This document shows positions 28,332 to 36,701 of a stretch of DNA of 64,000 bases, piece after piece. The position numbers and the translations under genes are program-made. Position 1 is the stretch's first letter. Every line of letters starts with the position of its first letter. The notes under the pieces are model-generated. The model ran no database searches. It worked only from the letters and a program-made list of their open reading frames with translations, and was not told the DNA's origin. Source of the stretch: Romboutsia_E sp900604535 (GTDB lineage Bacteria; Bacillota; Clostridia; Peptostreptococcales; Peptostreptococcaceae); contig NZ_UWOT01000003.1 in NCBI RefSeq assembly GCF_900604535.1, positions 227,405-291,404 on the forward strand, in the 5' to 3' direction.

Positions 28332-29120
28332 ATGGAAATTACTTTAACTCAAGGTATTCTTATCGGACTATGGACGGGATTCTGCTTAGCAGGGATGTTA
28401 TTAGGAATATATTCAGCACGCTGTTTAGTTCTATCTCTAGGAGTAGGTATTATACTTGGTGATATACCAACTGCTTTAACTATGGGAGCTATAGGTGAAT
28501 TAGCATTTATGGGATTCGGTGTTGGTGCAGGAGGAACTGTTCCTCCTAATCCAATGGGCCCTGGTATCATAGGGACATTAATGGCAATTACAATGAAAGG
28601 TCAAGGAGTAGATCCTGCCTCAGCATTAGCATTATCATTCCCATTTGCAGTTGCATTTCAATTTTTGATTACAGCTACATATACAGCCACAGCAGGCCTT
28701 AGCCAATATGCAATTAATGGTATAAAAGAAAGAAATTACACTAAATTTAAAATAGGTGCTAATGCTACATTTTGGGTATTTGTATTAGTTGGATTTATTA
28801 TAGGATTTGTTGGTGCTATGAGTACTAGTGGATTAGAAACTGCTATATCATATATACCACAATGGCTTATAAATGGATTTAGTGTTGCAGGTGTAATGTT
28901 ACCAGCAATAGGATTTGCAATGATACTATCTGTTATGGCAAAGATAGAATTATTACCATTTGTTTTAATCGGATATATATGTATAGGATATTTACAATTA
29001 CCAGTAATGGGGGTTGCATTTGTAGGAACAGCATTAGCTTTATTGGTATATTTCATAAAAGGTAACAATAATGATTCAAACGATAATGATGGGGAGGTAG
29101 TGTTTGAAGATGGTATCTAA
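28332..29120 (+). CDS. PTS mannose/sorbose family IIC component
   Basis: Membrane channel subunit of the mannose-family PTS. It has 262 residues with several hydrophobic helices and the IIC signature region GAIGELAFMGFGVGAGGTVPPNP (family-typical GGxxPPNP loop). A RBS AGGGGTG precedes ATG. Its 3' end overlaps the IID start by 17 bp, showing tight translational coupling. An acidic C-terminal tail (NDSNDNDGEVVFEDG) is cytoplasmic. Confidence 0.92.
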   Translation: MEITLTQGILIGLWTGFCLAGMLLGIYSARCLVLSLGVGIILGDIPTALTMGAIGELAFMGFGVGAGGTVPPNPMGPGIIGTLMAITMKGQGVDPASALALSFPFAVAFQFLITATYTATAGLSQYAINGIKERNYTKFKIGANATFWVFVLVGFIIGFVGAMSTSGLETAISYIPQWLINGFSVAGVMLPAIGFAMILSVMAKIELLPFVLIGYICIGYLQLPVMGVAFVGTALALLVYFIKGNNNDSNDNDGEVVFEDGI

Positions 29121-29946
29121 TACAATGTCTAGAACAGATTCTAAAACAGCTTTAACTAAGAAGGATTATATAAAAACTTCATTAAGAGCATATTTCCTTC
29201 AAAATGGATTTAACTATGGAAATTATCAAGGATTAGGATATGCAAATATATTATACCCTGCATTAAAAAAGATATATAAAGATGATGAAGAAGGATTCCA
29301 AGAAGCTTTAAGTTCAAATGTTGAGTTTTTTAATTCAAATATGCATTTCTTACCATTTATAACAAGTATGCATTTAGTAATGCTGGATAATGGTAATAAG
29401 CCAGAAGATGCTAGATCTATTAAATTAGCATTGATGGGACCATTAGCAGGGATTGGAGATTCATTAGCACAATTTTGTTTAGCACCGCTTTTAGCAACAA
29501 TAGGAGCAAGTTTAGCACAAGATGGGCTAGTAGCTGGACCACTATTATTCTTCTTAGGGATGAACATAATATTATTAGCTATAAAATTAGCTACAGGTTT
29601 ATATGGATATAAATTAGGAACAAGCATAATAGATACATTAAGTGAAAAAATGGCTCAGATATCATCTATAGCTAGTATGATAGGTGTTACAGTTATATCA
29701 GGATTAGCAGTATCATTTGTTAAGTTAAATGTAGGAATTCAATATGTAGCATCTATGCCTGATGGTGGAGAAAAGATAGTATCTGTACAAGAAATGCTTG
29801 ATAAGATAGCACCAGCATTATTACCAGGTCTTTTTACAATCTTTGTTTTCTATTTAATAAAAAAGAAAAAATGGACTACATATAAGTTAATAGGATTAAC
29901 ATTAGTATTAGGTATACTAGGGTCAGTATTAGGAATACTTGTATAG
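29104..29946 (+). CDS. PTS mannose/sorbose family IID component
   Basis: Second membrane subunit, specific to the mannose PTS family. It has about 280 residues with the IID pattern: SLRAYFLQNGFNYGNYQGLG at the N terminus, then FFNSNMHFLPFITSMHLVML and LMGPLAGIGDSLAQF, and C-terminal hydrophobic helices. Two starts are possible: TTG 29104, five bases after GGGGAGGT, or ATG 29110. The TTG has the better spacing. It overlaps the IIC gene. A 17-bp perfect hairpin separates it from the IIA gene. Confidence 0.92.
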   Translation: MKMVSNTMSRTDSKTALTKKDYIKTSLRAYFLQNGFNYGNYQGLGYANILYPALKKIYKDDEEGFQEALSSNVEFFNSNMHFLPFITSMHLVMLDNGNKPEDARSIKLALMGPLAGIGDSLAQFCLAPLLATIGASLAQDGLVAGPLLFFLGMNIILLAIKLATGLYGYKLGTSIIDTLSEKMAQISSIASMIGVTVISGLAVSFVKLNVGIQYVASMPDGGEKIVSVQEMLDKIAPALLPGLFTIFVFYLIKKKKWTTYKLIGLTLVLGILGSVLGILV

Positions 29947-29971
29947 TTTAATAAATTAAAAGATAAATAGA

Positions 29972-30011
29972 TAAAGACAATGATTTAAGTACTTTTAAAT
30001 CATTGTCTTTA
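29972..30011 (+). repeat. Perfect 17-bp intra-operon hairpin between IID and IIA
   Basis: TAAAGACAATGATTTAA (29972-29988) and its exact complement (29995-30011) around a 6-nt loop. No U tract follows, so it is more likely an mRNA stability or processing element, or a leaky attenuator, than a full terminator. Confidence 0.65.
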
Positions 30012-30038
30012 TACTTAGTACAGTATGAGGTGGAGAAT

Positions 30039-30461
30039 ATGAAAATATTAATAGTTGGACATGGGGAATACGCAACAGGGATGAAATCATCAATAAAGTT
30101 ATTAACTGGTGTAAGCAATAATATAGAGGCAATAAATTTAAATGAAGAATTAACACATAATGAGTACACAATGATGGTTCAAGAGTATGTAGCAAACAAT
30201 AAAGATTTAATTATTTTTGCAGATATGACTGGTGGAGCACCATTTCAAATTGCATCAAGAGAAATATTGTTAAATGAAGAGTCAGAAAACCAATTTGTAA
30301 TAGGTGGAGTTTCAGTAGGATGTATTCTTGAAGTAGTTATGAATACGTTAGTATTAAATTCAGAAGATAAACTTGAAAATATAATAAATACAGCTGTAAA
30401 CAATATTCAAGAGATGACTTCAATAATATCTAGAAAAGATTTAGTAACACAAGAGATATAA
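30039..30461 (+). CDS. PTS mannose family IIA component
   Basis: Cytoplasmic phosphoacceptor of the mannose-family PTS. It has 140 residues. The phosphorylated histidine lies in MKILIVGHGEYATGM (H9), and the domain continues with IIFADMTGGAPFQIASRE. The open frame extends to 30003, but ATG 30039 follows GAGGTGGAG at correct distance and gives the usual domain start. Synteny with the IIB/IIC/IID genes upstream is clear. Confidence 0.92.
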   Translation: MKILIVGHGEYATGMKSSIKLLTGVSNNIEAINLNEELTHNEYTMMVQEYVANNKDLIIFADMTGGAPFQIASREILLNEESENQFVIGGVSVGCILEVVMNTLVLNSEDKLENIINTAVNNIQEMTSIISRKDLVTQEI

Positions 30462-30483
30462 AAATAAGAGGAGGGGATAGAAA

Positions 30484-31257
30484 ATGGAAAATAAATTTTC
30501 TTTAGATTTTTTTAATTTAGATGGTAAAGTGGCAATAGTTACTGGAGGAAACACTGGTTTAGGAATGGCTTATGCAGAAGCTCTAGCAAAAGCAGGTGCA
30601 GATTTATTAGTAACAACATTTGATGATAATATAAAAGAAGTGAAGGAAATAGTTGAAGGAATAGGAAGAAAAATAGTTTTTGTAAAAGGTGATTTAACTA
30701 AGTCAGAATGTAGAGAAGAAGTAATATCAACATGTTTAAAGGAATATTCGAAAATAGATATATTAGTTAATAATGCCGGGACAATAAGAAGAGCTCCCTT
30801 ATTAGAATATAAGGAATCAGATTGGCAAGCTGTTATGGATATAAACTTAAATGCAGTTTACCATTTATCACAAAAAGTAGCAAAATTAATGGTTGAGCAA
30901 AAGAGCGGTAAAATAATAAATATAGCTTCAATGCTATCTTTCCAAGGTGGAAAGTTTGTACCACCATATACTGCTAGTAAACATGGAGTTGCAGGATTAA
31001 CTAAAGCTTTTGCAAATGAATTAGCAGTACACAATGTTCAAATAAATGCTATAGCTCCTGGATACATAGAAACTGCAAACACAGCACCAATTAGAGCAGA
31101 TGAAAATAGAAATAAAGAAATAGTTTCAAGAATACCATGTGAAAGATGGGGTAAAGTAGACGATTTAATGGGAACAGTTGTATTCCTTGCAAGTAAAGCA
31201 TCTGATTATATAAATGGACATATATTAGCTGTTGATGGTGGATGGTTAGTAAGATAA
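30484..31257 (+). CDS. kduD: 2-deoxy-D-gluconate / 2-keto-3-deoxygluconate 3-dehydrogenase
   Basis: Short-chain dehydrogenase that reduces 2,5-diketo-3-deoxygluconate (the KduI product) to 2-keto-3-deoxygluconate. It has 257 residues. The Rossmann motif is VTGGNTGLGMAYAEALAKAG. NNAGTIRRAPL and the catalytic YxxxK (YTASKHG) are intact, with the serine in NIASMLSFQGG. RBS GAGGAGGGG. Its stop codon shares a base with the ATG of the aldolase gene. Confidence 0.93.
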   Translation: MENKFSLDFFNLDGKVAIVTGGNTGLGMAYAEALAKAGADLLVTTFDDNIKEVKEIVEGIGRKIVFVKGDLTKSECREEVISTCLKEYSKIDILVNNAGTIRRAPLLEYKESDWQAVMDINLNAVYHLSQKVAKLMVEQKSGKIINIASMLSFQGGKFVPPYTASKHGVAGLTKAFANELAVHNVQINAIAPGYIETANTAPIRADENRNKEIVSRIPCERWGKVDDLMGTVVFLASKASDYINGHILAVDGGWLVR

Positions 31258-31889
31258 TGGATAAAATAAATACTTTATTAAATATGGAAAAAGAAGCATT
31301 TGTATTAGTATTAAGAAGCGATACAGAAGAAGAAGGTATTGAAGTTGCTAAAGCAGCTATAAATGGAGGATGCAATATAATAGAAGTAACATTTACAATA
31401 GATGGTGCAGATAATGTTATTTCAATATTAAGTAAAGAAAAAATGGATAATGTAATTATAGGTGCAGGGACTGTACTTGATGCCCAAACTGCAAGAATAG
31501 CAATTTTATCTGGAGCAAAGTTTATTGTAAGTCCAAGTTTTAATAGAGAAACAGCAATACTTTGTAATAGATATGGAGTTCCTTATATACCAGGATGCTT
31601 TACCATAAAAGAAATAGTAGAAGCTAGAGAATATGGAGCTGATATGATAAAGCTATTTCCAGGTTCAGCATTTAAGTATTCAATAATCAAAGATATAAAA
31701 GCCCCTATAAGAGGTATTAGAGTAATGGTATCTGGAGGGGTAAGTTTTGATAATATGGACAAATGGTTTGAAAATGGATGCAATGTAGTTAGTATAGGAA
31801 GTGCATTGACGAAATTAGAAAACTCTAAAGCTATAGAGGTTGAAACTAGAAAATATATAGAAAAAGTAAAAGATATAAAAAGTAGATAA
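31257..31889 (+). CDS. kdgA: 2-keto-3-deoxy-6-phosphogluconate aldolase
   Basis: Cleaves KDPG to pyruvate and glyceraldehyde-3-phosphate, the last step of uronate breakdown. It has 210 residues in a class I TIM barrel. The Schiff-base lysine is in DMIKLFPGSAFK, with EVTFTIDGA and GAGTVLDAQTA as family blocks. The open frame reaches back to 31242, but ATG 31257 overlaps the kduD stop codon (TAATG) and gives the usual start, DKINTLLNMEKEAFVLVLR. Confidence 0.94.
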   Translation: MDKINTLLNMEKEAFVLVLRSDTEEEGIEVAKAAINGGCNIIEVTFTIDGADNVISILSKEKMDNVIIGAGTVLDAQTARIAILSGAKFIVSPSFNRETAILCNRYGVPYIPGCFTIKEIVEAREYGADMIKLFPGSAFKYSIIKDIKAPIRGIRVMVSGGVSFDNMDKWFENGCNVVSIGSALTKLENSKAIEVETRKYIEKVKDIKSR

Positions 31890-31910
31890 TAATGAACAAA
31901 AGAGGTATAT

Positions 31911-32924
31911 ATGAAAAAAGTTTTGGCAATTGGGGAAATATTGTTAAGGCTAACACCTACATCAAATTTAAAAATTTGCAATGCAAGCAGTTTTGATTTT
32001 TGTTTTGGAGGTGCAGAAGCAAACGTAGCAGTTGGGCTTAGCAATCTAGGTTTAGATACAATTATGATGACGTGTTTACCAGACAATGATTTAGGAAAAT
32101 TAGTGAAGACGTTTTTAAGAGGTAATGATGTTGATTGCAAATATATAATATCAAAAGGTGATAGACTAGGACTTTATTACTATGAAGAAGGTATATCTGC
32201 AAGGAAAGCTAAAGTTATATATGATAGAAAGCATTCTTCAATAAATGAATTAAGATATGAAGATATAAATATAGGTGAATTACTAGATGAAGTGGAACTT
32301 ATTCATATATCAGGAATAAGTCTTGCTCTTAGCAAAGAACTGAATAATACATTAACTAAAATTATAGATGAAGCTAAAAAAAGAAATATAAAAATTAGCG
32401 TAGATTTAAATTATAGAAGTAGCCTTTGGCGTAGTTATGAAGATTTTGTAAAAACTATAAAACCAATAGTTAAAGATAGTTATATATGCTTTGGATGGTT
32501 AAATAAAGATACTAGTAATTTTAAGGTATTTGATGCAGCAACAGATACAGTAAATAATGATAGTTTAATAGAACAATTTAAATATATGACTGAAGAATTA
32601 AATGTTAAAAATGTAGTAACTACTTTACGAAGTGGTAACGCATATAATTATCATATTTTATCTGGAGTACTATTTGATGGTAAGAAAATATACAAGGCAT
32701 CTAATTATGAATTTAGTATGGTCTCAAGAATTGGTGGAGGAGATGCTTTTGCAGCAGGAGTTATAAAAGGGTTTATAAAAAATGAGACTCCTGAAAAAAT
32801 AATTGAATTTGCAACTGCAACAGCAGTCCTAAAACAAACACAAATTGGGGATGTGAGTATGTCTACTGAAAAAGATGTACTGGATTTAATAGAAAATAAA
32901 AACCTAGGGAGTGTAAATCGATAG
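31911..32924 (+). CDS. kdgK: 2-keto-3-deoxygluconate kinase (PfkB family)
   Basis: Phosphorylates 2-keto-3-deoxygluconate to KDPG for the aldolase just upstream. It has 337 residues of the ribokinase/PfkB family. The N-terminal signature is FGGAEANVAVGLSNLGLDT, and the C-terminal ATP/anion-hole motif with catalytic Asp is RIGGGDAFAAGVIKG. It is last of the kduI operon, ending 2 bp before a strong terminator. Confidence 0.93.
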   Translation: MKKVLAIGEILLRLTPTSNLKICNASSFDFCFGGAEANVAVGLSNLGLDTIMMTCLPDNDLGKLVKTFLRGNDVDCKYIISKGDRLGLYYYEEGISARKAKVIYDRKHSSINELRYEDINIGELLDEVELIHISGISLALSKELNNTLTKIIDEAKKRNIKISVDLNYRSSLWRSYEDFVKTIKPIVKDSYICFGWLNKDTSNFKVFDAATDTVNNDSLIEQFKYMTEELNVKNVVTTLRSGNAYNYHILSGVLFDGKKIYKASNYEFSMVSRIGGGDAFAAGVIKGFIKNETPEKIIEFATATAVLKQTQIGDVSMSTEKDVLDLIENKNLGSVNR

Positions 32925-32925
32925 A

Positions 32926-32966
32926 TAAAAGAGTTGCTTAACATGTAAGCAACTCTTTTATGTAAG
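32926..32966 (+). terminator. Intrinsic terminator after kdgK
   Basis: Perfect 15-bp stem TAAAAGAGTTGCTTA / TAAGCAACTCTTTTA, loop ACATG, with Ts at its 3' base. The heparinase-like gene begins 26 bp further and may be read through. Confidence 0.8.
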
Positions 32967-32991
32967 TAAAAAAATTAATGGGAGTGACAAT

Positions 32992-34965
32992 ATGAACATA
33001 AACTTATACTTAGATGCTAGAGAGGTAGAAGATATTTGTAATTATTGTATAGAAAACTTTTCAGAGGAAGTTGTAGAAACCATAAGAATAGCTAATGACG
33101 TTAGTAATAATACATTTAAATTTGAATGGAAGTGGGATATGGAAAGAACCTTTGTACCATACACTTTCACTAAAGATATTATTTGGGATAAAACACCAAA
33201 TAATGATGAAGAATGGGTATTCATGCTAAATAGACATAGATATTGGATAACACTAGGCCAAGCTTATGTATTAACTAAAGATGAAAAATACACTAAAACC
33301 TTTATAAGGCAGCTTACACATTGGATAAAAAATGTTAGGCAAGTAGGAGAAGCAGAAAAAACCACATGGAGAACTATAGAAGCTGGCATAAGAGGTGAAA
33401 ACTGGGTTAAAGCATATTCATATTTTTCCAATAGTGAGTATATAAATGAAGAAACAACAAGAATTTTTGTAGAATCTTTAAAGGAACATGGAGAATATTT
33501 ATATAATAATTATTGTGATGCTAGGAAATTAAGTAACTGGGGAGTTCTAGAAAGTCATGGATTATTAGTCATAGGATTATTTTTAAATGATAAAGAACTT
33601 AGTGAAAAATATGTACAGGAATCATTAAGAAGATTAGAAGAACAAATAGATTTACAAGTTATGGAAGATGGAATGCATTGGGAACAATCTCCTATGTATT
33701 TAAATGAAGTTCTTCACTGTTATTTAGATACGATAAATCTATGTAAAAGAAACAATATAGAAATACCAAATATTATTTTAGAAAAAACTAAAAAGCTAGC
33801 ATATGCAAATTTATATATGAAAAAGCCTAATCACAGGCAAATATGTCAAAGTGATAGTGATGATACAGACTTAAGAGATATGTTAAGCAAAGCTGCTTAT
33901 TTATTTGAAGATGGGATATTAAAATTTGGGGCATATGAAGAAATAGATTTTGAAAGTATTTGGAGTTTGGGATATGATTCTATAAAAAAATATAAAGATA
34001 TAAATGTTAAATGTCCAGAACATGTATCTTATGGATTTGAAGATAGTGGGAATTATTATATGAGATCTGGTTGGTCAGAAAATGATAACTATATGTACTT
34101 TCACTGTGGAACTTTAGGTAGTGGGCATGGTCATGCAGACTTACTTCATATAAGTTTATTTGCTAATGGAGAAGATTACTTAATAGATCCAGGTAGATAT
34201 ACTTACATAGAAGGAAATGAAGAAAGAGAATATTTAAAAAGTTGTAAAGCTCATAACACTACTATTGTTGATGATGATGAGTTTACAAAAATAAATGGAT
34301 CTTGGGGATATAGTTCAGTAGCGACACCTATAAAGCACCCATTTATAAGTAAAGATTCATATGATTACCTAGAAGGATCTCATTTAGGATATATAAGTAA
34401 AGGTATTTTTACTAATAGATCAGTAATATATATAAAACCTGACATATGGGTTTTAGTAGATAGATTTTATGGAGAAGGTACTCATAAATATAATCAAATT
34501 TTCCAGTTTGCTAAAAATGTAGAGTTAAAAAATGAAAAAACTATATGTAAAGGAAATAATGGAGCATTAACATTACATCATATAAATAAACTGGATAAAT
34601 ATATTGAGAAAAAAATAGTATCATATCACTATAATCAAATGGAGCTACAGGATAAATTGATTACTACATTAAAAGGAGATGGATTCACATCAATTCTTAC
34701 GGTTATTAATAGTTCAAAGAAAGAAAGTAATATAAGTATTGAAAAAATACCTATTAAAAATTGTAACGGTAGAATATTGGAGGATAATGAAGCTGAAGCT
34801 ATAAAAATAATAAATAAAGAAAATACTTATATAATTGCAATATGCCATAATGAAATATTTAAAGGTAAGAAATTATTGATTGTAGATGGATACCATATTT
34901 ATGGTAAGGTAGTCCTTATAACTAAGAATAATGAAGGTATAAAAAAAGAAATAATAAAATACTGA
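32992..34965 (+). CDS. Heparinase II/III family polysaccharide lyase-like protein
   Basis: A 657-residue protein of the heparinase II/III family (PF07940/PF16889-type). An alpha/alpha-toroid N-terminal half contains RHRYWITLGQAYVLTKDEKY, TWRTIEAGIRGENWVKAYSY, NWGVLESHGLLVIGLF and DGMHWEQSPMYLNEVLHCYL. A beta-sandwich half contains GSGHGHADLLHISLFANGED, IDPGRYTY and CKAHNTTIVDDDEF. No signal peptide is seen, so it acts in the cytoplasm. Homologous genes occur in streptococcal hyaluronan loci, so a role on imported GAG oligosaccharides is likely. The exact substrate is unknown. RBS GGGAGTG. Confidence 0.85.
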   Translation: MNINLYLDAREVEDICNYCIENFSEEVVETIRIANDVSNNTFKFEWKWDMERTFVPYTFTKDIIWDKTPNNDEEWVFMLNRHRYWITLGQAYVLTKDEKYTKTFIRQLTHWIKNVRQVGEAEKTTWRTIEAGIRGENWVKAYSYFSNSEYINEETTRIFVESLKEHGEYLYNNYCDARKLSNWGVLESHGLLVIGLFLNDKELSEKYVQESLRRLEEQIDLQVMEDGMHWEQSPMYLNEVLHCYLDTINLCKRNNIEIPNIILEKTKKLAYANLYMKKPNHRQICQSDSDDTDLRDMLSKAAYLFEDGILKFGAYEEIDFESIWSLGYDSIKKYKDINVKCPEHVSYGFEDSGNYYMRSGWSENDNYMYFHCGTLGSGHGHADLLHISLFANGEDYLIDPGRYTYIEGNEEREYLKSCKAHNTTIVDDDEFTKINGSWGYSSVATPIKHPFISKDSYDYLEGSHLGYISKGIFTNRSVIYIKPDIWVLVDRFYGEGTHKYNQIFQFAKNVELKNEKTICKGNNGALTLHHINKLDKYIEKKIVSYHYNQMELQDKLITTLKGDGFTSILTVINSSKKESNISIEKIPIKNCNGRILEDNEAEAIKIINKENTYIIAICHNEIFKGKKLLIVDGYHIYGKVVLITKNNEGIKKEIIKY

Positions 34966-35053
34966 TTAAACTATATACCTATCCTTTATTCTACTCAATA
35001 TATAAAATATGATATAATAGTAAGAAGAAGCTAATTAAAAGGAGGAGACATAG

Positions 35054-36067
35054 ATGAGTGAACGGAAAAAATTAACAATAAAAGATATAGCATTAAAAGC
35101 TAATACATCAAAAACAACTGTATCCTTCTATTTAAATGGGCGATTTGAGAAAATGTCTGATGATACCAGAAAAAGGATTGAGCAAGTAATTGAAGAAACC
35201 AATTATAGTCCTAACATAATGGCACAGAGCCTAAAATCAAAAAAGTCACGTTTAATAGGGGTTATTATTGCAGATATAACAAATCCATTTAGTAATAATA
35301 TAGTAAAAGGAATAGATGATATAGCACGAAAAGAAGGTTATCAAATTATAGTTGGAAATAGTAATTTTGAATATATAAATGAAAAAAAATATGTTGCAAG
35401 AATGCTAGATATGGGGGTTGATGGATTTATAGTACAGCCTACAGCTGAATTTGATAAACTTGTTACATATATTGAGAGAATGGGGAAAAAAATAGTTTGT
35501 GTAGATCGTGTCAGTCCTAATTTTAAAGGTAAGTGCGTAAAAACTAATAATTATGATATTACTTTTAAAGCTATAAATCAACTTTACAATAAAGGATATG
35601 AAGAGTTTATATTTATATCTGAAGATTTAGATACAGCTATTACTAGAATAGAGAGAAAAAACGGGTTTGTGGATGCTATAGAGTCAATAGGTGTTAATAG
35701 CCATATAGTTAAGGTGGAAAGTCAATTATCTTATACAGATTTAAGTAAAGAGTTAATGAAGTATATAAATATAAGTAAAAAAGTAGCAATATTTGCTGCA
35801 CATGGTAAAGTACTACAAAAAGTATTTAGAGCTGCAAAACATATAGGATGGGATGTACCAAATCAAGTTGGTATAATTGGATTTGATAACTGGAATTGGA
35901 CAATTTATGCATCACCTTCAGTAACAACCATTGATCAGCCAACTTATCAAGAAGGGAAACATGCTACAAAATTACTTATAGATATGATAGAAAATAGAGA
36001 AAGTGTTTTAGATTCTGTAATATTTGACTGTAGCATAAGTTGGAAAGAGTCAACAGATTTACCTTAA
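35054..36067 (+). CDS. LacI family transcriptional regulator (RegR/KdgR-like)
   Basis: A 337-residue LacI-family repressor. The N-terminal helix-turn-helix reads TIKDIALKANTSKTTVSFYLNGR, with hinge QSLKSKKSRLIGVIIADITN. A periplasmic-binding-protein-like effector domain ends with GIIGFDNWNWTIYASPSVTTIDQP. Its position at the end of the GAG locus equals that of RegR in pneumococci. It is the obvious candidate to bind the GTAAAACGGTTT-type operators before the lyase and kduI genes. The effector is probably a ketodeoxygluconate-type intermediate (inference). RBS AAGGAGGAG; a TATAAT at 35013-35018 may be its own -10 box. Confidence 0.9.
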   Translation: MSERKKLTIKDIALKANTSKTTVSFYLNGRFEKMSDDTRKRIEQVIEETNYSPNIMAQSLKSKKSRLIGVIIADITNPFSNNIVKGIDDIARKEGYQIIVGNSNFEYINEKKYVARMLDMGVDGFIVQPTAEFDKLVTYIERMGKKIVCVDRVSPNFKGKCVKTNNYDITFKAINQLYNKGYEEFIFISEDLDTAITRIERKNGFVDAIESIGVNSHIVKVESQLSYTDLSKELMKYINISKKVAIFAAHGKVLQKVFRAAKHIGWDVPNQVGIIGFDNWNWTIYASPSVTTIDQPTYQEGKHATKLLIDMIENRESVLDSVIFDCSISWKESTDLP

Positions 36068-36122
36068 ATCCCAGTATTTTTATTCAAGATAAATATAGAA
36101 AAATATTAGATTAACTTATTAA

Positions 36123-36162
36123 GATGCCTATAATGCTACTTCAGCATGATAGGCATTTTTTA
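36123..36162 (+). terminator. Intrinsic terminator after the LacI regulator
   Basis: ATGCCTAT-ATGCT / AGCAT-ATAGGCAT stem with one internal mismatch, followed by a T run. It ends the GAG locus. Confidence 0.88.
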
Positions 36163-36258
36163 TTACATAAATTCCTAACATAGATTATAAGTATATGCAA
36201 AAAATCTTTGATACTATATACTCATAAAACAAAATCAAACAAAACAGGAGGAAATAAA

Positions 36259-36459
36259 ATGAATTATAAAATCAACACCAAACTAATACAAACAAAAATG
36301 CTACAAAAAGGATATTCATTAACAAAACTAGCATCAATATCAAAAATCTCAACATCGACATTATCAAGAATAATAAATAGCCAAGGAACACCAAGACAAG
36401 AAACTATCTATAAAATAGCTAAGGCATTAGAACTAGAAATATCAGAAATTATACTATAA
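36259..36459 (+). CDS. Small Xre-family (HTH_3-type) DNA-binding protein
   Basis: A 66-residue protein made only of a lambda-Cro-like helix-turn-helix: MLQKGYSLTKLASISKIST, then STLSRIINSQGTPRQETIYK, then IAKALELEISEIIL. Start ATG 36259 is chosen because AGGAGGAAATAAA precedes it; the frame is open from 36208. It is the typical repressor of a small phage or integrative element, consistent with the VapE-like remnant 250 bp downstream. Adenine-rich codon use (AAA, ATA, ACA) is stronger than in the neighbouring metabolic genes. Confidence 0.82.
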   Translation: MNYKINTKLIQTKMLQKGYSLTKLASISKISTSTLSRIINSQGTPRQETIYKIAKALELEISEIIL

Positions 36460-36479
36460 AAATAACCACAGGGGGAAAC

Positions 36480-36701
36480 ATGTATAACGAATATATTGAA
36501 AGTATAAACAACCTAAAAAACTTAGAAACAATAATAAACTTTATACAAAAAGTAGAAAGCATTCCATTTAGACAAGTTCTAAAAAAAGCATATGAAATAT
36601 TAGGAATACCAATAAATTTACCAAATCTAAATAAAAAATCTAATCATAAAGTAAATAAAAATAATGCAGTTCAGTTTTATAATAATCAAGCAAAGCCATA
36701 A
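36480..36701 (+). CDS. Small protein of mobile-element remnant, unknown function
   Basis: A 73-residue ORF with RBS AGGGGG before ATG. I do not recognise its family. The end of its frame can be joined by a shift to the downstream VapE-like remnant (AIKECDIEKDFEL begins in another frame at about 36692). It may therefore be the 5' part of a larger replication gene, or an independent small phage gene. Confidence 0.5.
   Translation: MYNEYIESINNLKNLETIINFIQKVESIPFRQVLKKAYEILGIPINLPNLNKKSNHKVNKNNAVQFYNNQAKP

Noticed and set aside
29226..29627. Minus-strand open frame inside the PTS IID gene
   Set aside because: It lies wholly within a well-supported gene, and its composition (runs of Pro, Asn, Ser) is typical of reverse-strand shadows.
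31583..32140. Minus-strand open frame across kdgA/kdgK
   Set aside because: It overlaps two enzymes with full family motifs and has no independent evidence.
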